In this document: positions 28,300 to 34,751 of the stretch, piece after piece | How the letters are laid out: the number at the start of each line of letters is the position of its first letter | Position numbering within the stretch: the first letter of the stretch is position 1 | NCBI GenBank assembly: GCA_905181995.1 | Contig: CAJIZO010000024.1 | Coordinates: 1 to 34,751 of the forward strand | Reading direction: 5' to 3' | Source: Flavobacteriaceae bacterium TMED48 | GTDB lineage: Bacteria; Pseudomonadota; Gammaproteobacteria; Pseudomonadales; Porticoccaceae | DNA: 34,751 bases | Notes under the pieces: generated by a model | What the model was told of the DNA's origin: nothing | The model's input: the letters and a program-made list of their open reading frames with translations, nothing else | The model's database searches: none | Program-made: the position numbers and the translations under genes

Positions 28300-28935
28300 T
28301 TAGGTCATATTTACATCGAGCGGGGCATGATCTGCACGCAACCGCGCTCGGTTTTGTTGCAGCCACAACCAAGCGATGGTCATCGCCGCACTGTTCATCT
28401 GGCCGGCGGCAAAAGCCGCCTCTACTTCAGTATACGACCACACCTGAAAAAAGATATCTTCGGCCTCGGTGGGCAATCCAAACACGCCGCCGCGAGCGGT
28501 CAAATCGGTCAGCGCGCAGTACAGATACATCTTTTCGTCGCTACCGCCCGCGCTGACCAAATAATCACATATCGGCACTAGGCGTTCGACATCAATTCCG
28601 GCCTCCTCCTGTAACTCGCGTCTGGCGACTTCAGCCGGATCCTCAGCCGCATCGACCATGCCGGCAACCACTTCGTACTGCCATGGCCCCTCGGCATGTT
28701 GCAACGCACCGATGCGGAATTGCTCGACCAGTCCCAGCGTATCGTTTTGCGGATCGTAAAGCAAAACACCGACCGCATCGCCGCGCTGAAACAGTTCACG
28801 CTTGAGCAAGCGGCTCCAACCACCGTCAAATAACCGATGGCGAAGGCTGTAGCGCAGCATTTTAAAAAAGCCTCGATAAACTATCTCAGTAGCCTCAATA
28901 CGCACATCATCACGGCCAAAACTATGTTTACGCAC
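28300..28935 (-). CDS. nudF: ADP-ribose diphosphatase (Nudix hydrolase)
   Basis: Nudix box GMVDAAEDPAEVARRELQEEAGI; LFDGGWSRLLKRELFQRGDAVGVLLYDP and FQVWSYTEVEAAFAAGQMNSAAMTIAWLWLQQNR are NudF-like. Confidence 0.94.
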   Translation of the reverse strand: MRKHSFGRDDVRIEATEIVYRGFFKMLRYSLRHRLFDGGWSRLLKRELFQRGDAVGVLLYDPQNDTLGLVEQFRIGALQHAEGPWQYEVVAGMVDAAEDPAEVARRELQEEAGIDVERLVPICDYLVSAGGSDEKMYLYCALTDLTARGGVFGLPTEAEDIFFQVWSYTEVEAAFAAGQMNSAAMTIAWLWLQQNRARLRADHAPLDVNMT

Positions 28936-29121
28936 CTCGCCCCTCGCTGATATTTATCGCCACTGCGCCAAAACCCGACCATAACATTGTTGCTGCACTC
29001 GCGTACAGACGCAGAAATCGAGCTTGCAAAATCTGTGCAAACCTACGCGAGATGCGCACTCAACATTCTGCTAAACTAAACCGTACATACTGCACACTTG
29101 CCTAAAGGATTCGACAGCCAC

Positions 29122-30597
29122 ATGAAATCTATCGAACACGCTCAACGCACCGTAAAATCGCCCCGCCTGGCCTCTGCGGCGCTGATTACCGCCGTGATTG
29201 CCGCGCCCTGTGGCGCGGAAAGCCTTCAGGACATCTACGAAATCGCGGTTGTCCAAGATCCGGTAATCGCCGCGGCGCGGGCAACCTATCGCGCCGACGC
29301 CGAGGCGCGCAATCAGGGCCGCGCCGGACTGTTGCCGCAAGTTTCTGCCAGCGCAAGCTACAGCGACAGCACCAATGATTTAAACCAGTTCGGTACAGTT
29401 TCCGTCAACGGCGCGGAGATCCCACGATCTGAAAACAACAGAACCAAAACCGACACCGAGAGCTACGCGATCAATCTGTCCCAGGCGCTGTTCAACCTGC
29501 CGGCCTGGTACAGTTTTCAACGCGGCAAGAACCTCACCGCCAGCGCCGAGGCGCAGTTTGCCGCCGATCAACAAAACCTGATCTTGCGCGTTAGCGAGGC
29601 CTACTTCAACGTGCTGCGGGCCTTTGACAACACCGAGACCCGCGACGCCGAGCAGCGCGCCATACAGCGCCAGCTAGAGCAGACCCGCGAGCGCTACGAG
29701 GTCGGTCTAGTGCCGATTACCGACGTCCACGAGGCCCGCGCGGTGTTCGACGAGGCGGCGGTCAACAGCCTCGAAAGCCGCGGTGCGCTGCGGATTGCCT
29801 TCGAGCAACTGCAAGTGCTCACAGGTCGCCGCCACAGCGTGCTCGCCGGGCTCGGCGCGCAGTTTGCCGCCAGTACCCCACAACCGGCTGAGAGCGATGC
29901 CTGGGTAGATTTTGCGCTGGACAACAACTTTCGCCTAAAAGTCGCGATGCTGACCAAACAGGCCGCCGGTAACAATGCCAAGGCGCAAAAATACCAGTAT
30001 TTACCCAAGTTGAGCCTGTCAATGGGCTACCAAAAGAGCAATAGCGACGGCACTCAAACAGGCGTCTCCTACCAAGCCGGAGTTCCAGCGGGCAGTAACG
30101 CGGATTCTCTAACGTTCGACCGCGACACTGACGGCTCCTCGGTGCAATTAAACCTCAGCATGCCGATTTATTCTGGCGGAATCCTGCACTCGCAGCGACG
30201 TCAATCGGCGCACCGCGCCGACTCCGCCCAGCAGAACCTCATCGCTGCGCGGCGCAATACGGTGCAATCGGCGCGCTCGGCCCATCAGAGCGTGATGACT
30301 AATGCCGCGCGCGTCGACGCCCGTCAGCAATCGATCGTCTCGGCGCAGAGCGCACTCAAGGCCACTCAGGCAGGTTATGAAGTTGGCACCCGCAACATCG
30401 TCGACGTATTGGTCGCGCAACAAGCGGTGTATCGGGCCCGCCGGAACTTCGCCAATACGCGTTATGACTACATACTGTCAATGATGCGCCTGAAACAGGT
30501 CGCCGGACAACTATCGCCAGACGACATCTACCAGCTCAACGCCTGGCTGCAACCGGAACTAGTGGTGCAGCGCAGCGTCATTATGGACGGTGCTTAA
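29122..30597 (+). CDS. tolC: TolC family outer membrane channel protein
   Basis: SLQDIYEIAVVQDPVIAAARATYRADAEARNQGRAGLLPQVSASASYS...SEAYFNVLRAFDNTETRDAEQRAIQRQLEQTRERYEVGLVPITDVHEARAVFDEA...; divergent from nudF. Start moved to the ATG at 29122. Confidence 0.95.
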   Translation: MKSIEHAQRTVKSPRLASAALITAVIAAPCGAESLQDIYEIAVVQDPVIAAARATYRADAEARNQGRAGLLPQVSASASYSDSTNDLNQFGTVSVNGAEIPRSENNRTKTDTESYAINLSQALFNLPAWYSFQRGKNLTASAEAQFAADQQNLILRVSEAYFNVLRAFDNTETRDAEQRAIQRQLEQTRERYEVGLVPITDVHEARAVFDEAAVNSLESRGALRIAFEQLQVLTGRRHSVLAGLGAQFAASTPQPAESDAWVDFALDNNFRLKVAMLTKQAAGNNAKAQKYQYLPKLSLSMGYQKSNSDGTQTGVSYQAGVPAGSNADSLTFDRDTDGSSVQLNLSMPIYSGGILHSQRRQSAHRADSAQQNLIAARRNTVQSARSAHQSVMTNAARVDARQQSIVSAQSALKATQAGYEVGTRNIVDVLVAQQAVYRARRNFANTRYDYILSMMRLKQVAGQLSPDDIYQLNAWLQPELVVQRSVIMDGA

Positions 30598-31913
30598 TCG
30601 GCGCTCGATACGTCGCCAAGTTCAAATGGCTCGAGCGCTTGCAATAGGCGCGCCAAGGCCCCCCGATTGGCGGTTGCCACCGCCAGCGCCGCCGCACCCA
30701 TCGCCTCTCGGCGACGGTCGTCTTGCACCAGAGCTATCACCTCAGCGGCCAGTGTCTGTTCAGACTCGCAGTACACCATAGCCCCAGCCGCCTCGAGCAA
30801 CCGCGCCACCTCGGCAAAATTGTGTACCTCTGGACCGCAGAGAATCGGCCGACCCCAGGCCGCCGGCTCGATCATGTTGTGACCGCCCACGGGCACCAGA
30901 CTACCGCCGACAAAGGCTATGTCGCAGGTGCCGTAGTAAGCCATTAACTCGCCCATAGTATCGCCGAGAAGAATATCCACCGACGCCGCCGGCGACTCTG
31001 ATTGGCTCAACCTGTGCAGCGTAAACCCCGCTTGCGTGCAGTCTGCAGCGACGCTACTGAAACGCTCGGGATGACGCGGCGTCAACACTAACAGTAAGTC
31101 TGGGATGTGCCGCTTAATCAACGTCAGCGCCGCCAAAACGATGCTATCTTCACCCGCGTGGGTACTCGCCACCAGCCAAATAGGGCGATCGTTGGGACCG
31201 CGCCAACGGCGTCGTAAATGCTCGGCTCGGTCTCTGACCGCAGCATCAAGTTCGAGATCAAACTTGATATTGCCGGTCACTTGCAGCGCCGCCTGACCAA
31301 CCCCCAGCGCCGAAAAGCGCGCCGCATCGGCGTCGGTTTGCGCTGCAACACAAGACAGTTGCGCCAGCATCGGGCGCACCAACAGCGGTAGCCGTCCATA
31401 ACCTTGCGCCGACCGCGCCGAGAGTCGCGCATTCGCCAGCACCACCGGAATATCCCGCGCCGCGCAGGCGGCAATGGTGTTCGGCCAGAGTTCGGTCTCC
31501 ATAATGATCAACAGTTGCGGTGCGCTGCGGCGCAAAAATCGAGCGATTGCGGTGGGGCTATCGTAGGGTGTATAGCTGTGACCAATGGCCGGATCATCGC
31601 CCGTTGCCGCGCGTATGCGCTGCGATCCGGTAGGCGTCATGCAAGTGATGAAAATCCGCGCCTGAGGATAGCGCGCGCGCATAGCAGCAACCAGCGGCAT
31701 CGCCGCCACGCTCTCGCCCACCGACACCGCGTGCAGCCAGATTAGCGGTTGCGCTTCGGGTTGCTGGTCGATAAAACCCCAGCGCTCACCCCAGCGCTGG
31801 GCATAGGCTGGCGCTCTGAGCGCTCGCCACAACAGCTTGAGCGCAATCAGTGGCGTGACAAGATAAAACAGCACCGTGTAGGCAAGGCGAGCGATAGACA
31901 CCAAAAAATCCAA
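30594..31913 (-). CDS. waaA: 3-deoxy-D-manno-octulosonic acid transferase (Kdo transferase)
   Basis: WRALRAPAYAQRWGERWGF...LIWLHAVSVGESVAAMPLVAAM...TCMTPTGSQRI...YTPYDSP...METELWPNTI...FVGGSLVPVGGHNMIEPAAWGRPILCGP. Confidence 0.96.
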   Translation of the reverse strand: MDFLVSIARLAYTVLFYLVTPLIALKLLWRALRAPAYAQRWGERWGFIDQQPEAQPLIWLHAVSVGESVAAMPLVAAMRARYPQARIFITCMTPTGSQRIRAATGDDPAIGHSYTPYDSPTAIARFLRRSAPQLLIIMETELWPNTIAACAARDIPVVLANARLSARSAQGYGRLPLLVRPMLAQLSCVAAQTDADAARFSALGVGQAALQVTGNIKFDLELDAAVRDRAEHLRRRWRGPNDRPIWLVASTHAGEDSIVLAALTLIKRHIPDLLLVLTPRHPERFSSVAADCTQAGFTLHRLSQSESPAASVDILLGDTMGELMAYYGTCDIAFVGGSLVPVGGHNMIEPAAWGRPILCGPEVHNFAEVARLLEAAGAMVYCESEQTLAAEVIALVQDDRRREAMGAAALAVATANRGALARLLQALEPFELGDVSSAD

Positions 31914-32052
31914 GTTGCGAGCCGATGGCTCCCGATACCCGACATACTACCTCAACGCGAGAGGTTTGAAATCCATATCTGCCAGCCGCAGCCGCAGATT
32001 GGGCTCCCTCGATTGCGTTCGGCGGGCAAGGCGCACCAGAAAACCCTTAATA

Positions 32053-34284
32053 TCAGCGCACCAGGTCCATTTCGTCGAGCAAGTTATCAGCACCATCGAC
32101 GTACTTCATCACCCAAAGCATGTAACGAGCATCCACCTGTATCGATCGATTTAAACCAGAATCATAGTCCCAATCGCCGATAATGCTCTCGTAGACGCCA
32201 TCGAACAAAAGGCCCACCAGTTGCGCCTGATCGTTCATTACCGGCGAACCCGAGTTGCCGCCGGTACTGTCGAGCGTCGCCAAAAAGTTGACCGGCACCG
32301 ATCCAAACCCCTGCGGATCAAAACCGCCAAACTCGCCCGTTGCGATCGCTGCAAGCAATCCGCTGGGAACATCAAACTCGTGATCGCCGTCGATATGCTT
32401 GGCCGCAATGCCGGCCAGCGTGGTGAACGGCGTCGCCAACAAGCCATCCTTGGGCGCGTACCCCCGAACCGTGCCAAAACTGACCCGCAACGAGCCGTTG
32501 GCATCCGCGTAAATCGTCTTGCCGAGGCTCTGGTAAAACGCAATAAGCGCCTGCATGTAAGCGGGCCTAGCCTGCTGTAGCGCACCGGTCAGCGTATTTT
32601 GCTTGGTTTCTTTCGCTAGGTCGTGCTCGAACAGCGCTAAGGCCAACTGGATAAACGGATCTTCACTGCGCTCGAAGTCGCCAAAAGGCCGCTCCATCCA
32701 CGCTAGACGTACCTGCTCGTCAGCCAACTGTGTGGTCGCGTGCATAGCGCGTATTTGGGTCGCCACGCGGTCGGCATCAAAGTCCTCTGCGATAGCAAAA
32801 AAGCCATCAAACGGCACAATTCTCTCCGTCGGGTCGAGCCCGACGTACTCTGGCATAAAGTGAATCAGTACTTCGGCGTCGACCGATCCATGGTAGCGTC
32901 CACTCACCCGTGTCATCGCATCGCGGAACCGCGCCATATCGCGGGTTTGATAACCCGGTTCTCGCTGGCTATCGGGCAGCCTGCGCTCATGGGCTAAACG
33001 CAGCAACCGACGCGCCGATGACAACATCGAATTACGGCCCATATAGGCCATCAAAAGATCTCGTTGCCGGTGTTGTTGTTGGCGTGCAATCAGCGATTGC
33101 AGAGTATCGATAGTCGACGAACACCTTTGACACCGACTGGGATCAGCGTCGATCCACTGCCGCAGTGCAATCTCTAGCCGACGTTTTTTGTGCAACATGT
33201 CACCGCGCTTATAGCTTTCTATCATCGAACCATAGTTTTTTGCATAATTTGCCAGCGAGGCGAGGGTACTCTGATACTTGATCCGCGCCTCGCTGCCGGC
33301 TGGCGCTGCAGTCTCGATGACCCGAATCATCTCCTCGCGATAGCGCTTTGCGGTGGGGTAGCTCCAGGCAAACATCGCCGCGACTTCGTCGGCAATTCGA
33401 TAGCGGTTGGTTCGACCCGGATAACCGGCAACCATGACAAAATCCTCGTCGGCAACGCCTTTTGCCGAAACGCTAAGATGACTTTTAGGCGCAAAGGGTA
33501 CGTTGTCGGCGCTGTAGTCCGAGGGTTTGCCATCACCGTCGACGTAGGCGCGGTAAAACGACCAATCACCGGTATGTCGCGGCCACATCCAGTTGTCCGT
33601 ATCGCCACCAAATCGACCGATACTCGATGCCGGGGCATACACGAGGCGAACGTCTCTGATCGCTAGTTGTTTGATTAAATAGTACTCCAACCCGCCGTGA
33701 AAACTGTATATTTCACAGCGGTAACCGGCGGATTTTTCGCATTTAGACACCAGCGCTTTTTCCTCGGTTTGTATTGCTCGATAGCGTTCCAGTGGGCTCA
33801 GGTTGGCGGCCAAATTGGCGGTGATTTGCCCGGTCACCCGATCCAACGACTCGGTCACATAGACCCGAGAACCGGGCGCTGCGGGGAGCTCTCGCCCGAA
33901 TGTCTCGGCCAGAAAGCCACTTTCCAAAAGGTTATTATCGACCGTACTGTTGTGTTGAATACTGCTGTAGGCGCAGTGATGATTGGTGACAATCAGGCCT
34001 TTTGGTGAGACAAACGATGCGGTGCAACCACCGAGACTGATCACCGCGCTCATCGGAAAATCGGTGAGCTTGGAAATTGCCTCGGCGGGCAGCTTCAAGC
34101 CCTCGGCCTTTAACGTGGCGCGCAGCTCCAACAACTGTTGCGGCCGCCACATGCCCTCGTCGGCGATGGTTGGCGTCACCAAAACCAGAAACGCCACAGT
34201 CGCTGCCAATAAAGCCTGTGATATGGCAGCGACGGCCTTCTGGGCGATCGCCGCGCAGACAGACAAAGGAGTGAAACCTTGCAT
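32053..34284 (-). CDS. S46 family serine dipeptidyl-peptidase (Dpp7/Dpp11-like), secreted
   Basis: Signal-like N-terminus; DEGMWRPQQL...LGGCTASFVSPKGLIVTNHHCAYSSIQ...; RFGGDTDNWMWPRHTGDWSFYRAYVD; C-terminal TLDSTGGNSGSPVMNDQAQLVGLLFDG. ATG at 34284 with AAGGAG just upstream. Confidence 0.93.
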   Translation of the reverse strand: MQGFTPLSVCAAIAQKAVAAISQALLAATVAFLVLVTPTIADEGMWRPQQLLELRATLKAEGLKLPAEAISKLTDFPMSAVISLGGCTASFVSPKGLIVTNHHCAYSSIQHNSTVDNNLLESGFLAETFGRELPAAPGSRVYVTESLDRVTGQITANLAANLSPLERYRAIQTEEKALVSKCEKSAGYRCEIYSFHGGLEYYLIKQLAIRDVRLVYAPASSIGRFGGDTDNWMWPRHTGDWSFYRAYVDGDGKPSDYSADNVPFAPKSHLSVSAKGVADEDFVMVAGYPGRTNRYRIADEVAAMFAWSYPTAKRYREEMIRVIETAAPAGSEARIKYQSTLASLANYAKNYGSMIESYKRGDMLHKKRRLEIALRQWIDADPSRCQRCSSTIDTLQSLIARQQQHRQRDLLMAYMGRNSMLSSARRLLRLAHERRLPDSQREPGYQTRDMARFRDAMTRVSGRYHGSVDAEVLIHFMPEYVGLDPTERIVPFDGFFAIAEDFDADRVATQIRAMHATTQLADEQVRLAWMERPFGDFERSEDPFIQLALALFEHDLAKETKQNTLTGALQQARPAYMQALIAFYQSLGKTIYADANGSLRVSFGTVRGYAPKDGLLATPFTTLAGIAAKHIDGDHEFDVPSGLLAAIATGEFGGFDPQGFGSVPVNFLATLDSTGGNSGSPVMNDQAQLVGLLFDGVYESIIGDWDYDSGLNRSIQVDARYMLWVMKYVDGADNLLDEMDLVR

Positions 34285-34417
34285 GCACCTGCTCCTTATT
34301 AAAGCGCCACTGGTGTGGCATTTCATAGACAATAACGGCGCTAGATTTTCGCCGCATAACAGCGACGATGGCCTACGCCAAGGCCAACCACCGCAAGCCA
34401 ATGTCGCAACAGATGCG

Positions 34418-34751
34418 CTAGCCGACCGGTTGCAACCAGTCGGCATAGGCGTGCGTGCCCCCATGCACCAGATCGATGTACGCAGCCTGTAACTTTTCGG
34501 CTATCGGCCCACGCTGGCCACTGCCGATAACTCGCCCATCGTACTCTCGAATCGGCATCACCTCAGCTGCAGTGCCGGTAAAAAAAGCCTCGTCGCAAAT
34601 GTACACCTCGTCCCGAGTAATGCGCTTTTCTCGCACCTCGATGCCATGCTCGGCGGCCAGTCTAAATACTGTGTTGCGCGTGATACCATCCAGACAGGAG
34701 GTCAAATCTGGGGTATAGATGACGCCGTCGCGCACCATGAAAAAATTCTCC
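34418..34751 (-). CDS. ilvE: branched-chain amino acid aminotransferase, C-terminal part (5' truncated by window)
   Basis: GENFFMVRDGVIYTPDLTSCLDGITRNTVFRLAAEHGIEVREKRITRDEVYICDEAFFTGTAAEVMPIREYDGRVIGSGQRGPIAEKLQ; open to the window end. Confidence 0.93.
   Translation of the reverse strand, partial: ENFFMVRDGVIYTPDLTSCLDGITRNTVFRLAAEHGIEVREKRITRDEVYICDEAFFTGTAAEVMPIREYDGRVIGSGQRGPIAEKLQAAYIDLVHGGTHAYADWLQPVG

Noticed and set aside
34285-34464. N-terminal extension of the S46 peptidase ORF
   Set aside because: Shine-Dalgarno AAGGAG and a signal-peptide-like start at 34284 make the shorter form far more likely.
1-34751. CRISPR arrays, tRNA/rRNA genes, transposons, integrases, toxin-antitoxin or phage-defence modules
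   Set aside because: Looked for direct repeats, conserved T-loop motifs and hallmark proteins; nothing convincing. The region reads as core genome.

Overview
This 34.75-kb window looks like an ordinary gammaproteobacterial housekeeping chromosome segment. It is densely coding, with no IS elements, CRISPR arrays, phage genes, tRNAs or rRNAs that I could recognise. In order it contains: slyD (3' end), a small conserved hypothetical, a GIY-YIG protein and sprT (minus), a PHP-domain RNase AM-like gene, yibN-grxC-secB, ntrC/ntrB/glutamine synthetase (minus), typA, tag (minus), dtd, mpl (minus), a PPi-type phosphofructokinase, an RND/MMPL exporter, an ABC-F ATPase (uup-like), gpmI-envC-ctpA, parC/parE (minus), yqiA, a DUF1249 gene and nudF (minus), tolC, waaA (minus), an S46 dipeptidyl-peptidase (minus) and the 3' part of ilvE (minus). 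I found no convincing wholly new multi-gene defence or mobile system. The most notable observations are: (i) a eukaryotic-type GSII glutamine synthetase in the glnA position beside ntrBC, with a readable sigma54/NtrC enhancer-promoter; (ii) a second complete sigma54 + NtrC site arrangement in front of ntrBC; (iii) a glutaredoxin whose CPYC-type motif reads GPFC, so the N-terminal nucleophilic Cys is missing; (iv) a translationally overlapped SprT protease / GIY-YIG nuclease pair; (v) a perfect palindrome spanning a TATAAT box upstream of the RND exporter; (vi) absence of cpdA from an otherwise conserved tolC-nudF-yqiB-yqiA-parE neighbourhood, where a hairpin-rich gap sits instead. All calls come from reading the sequence and family knowledge; no database search was run.
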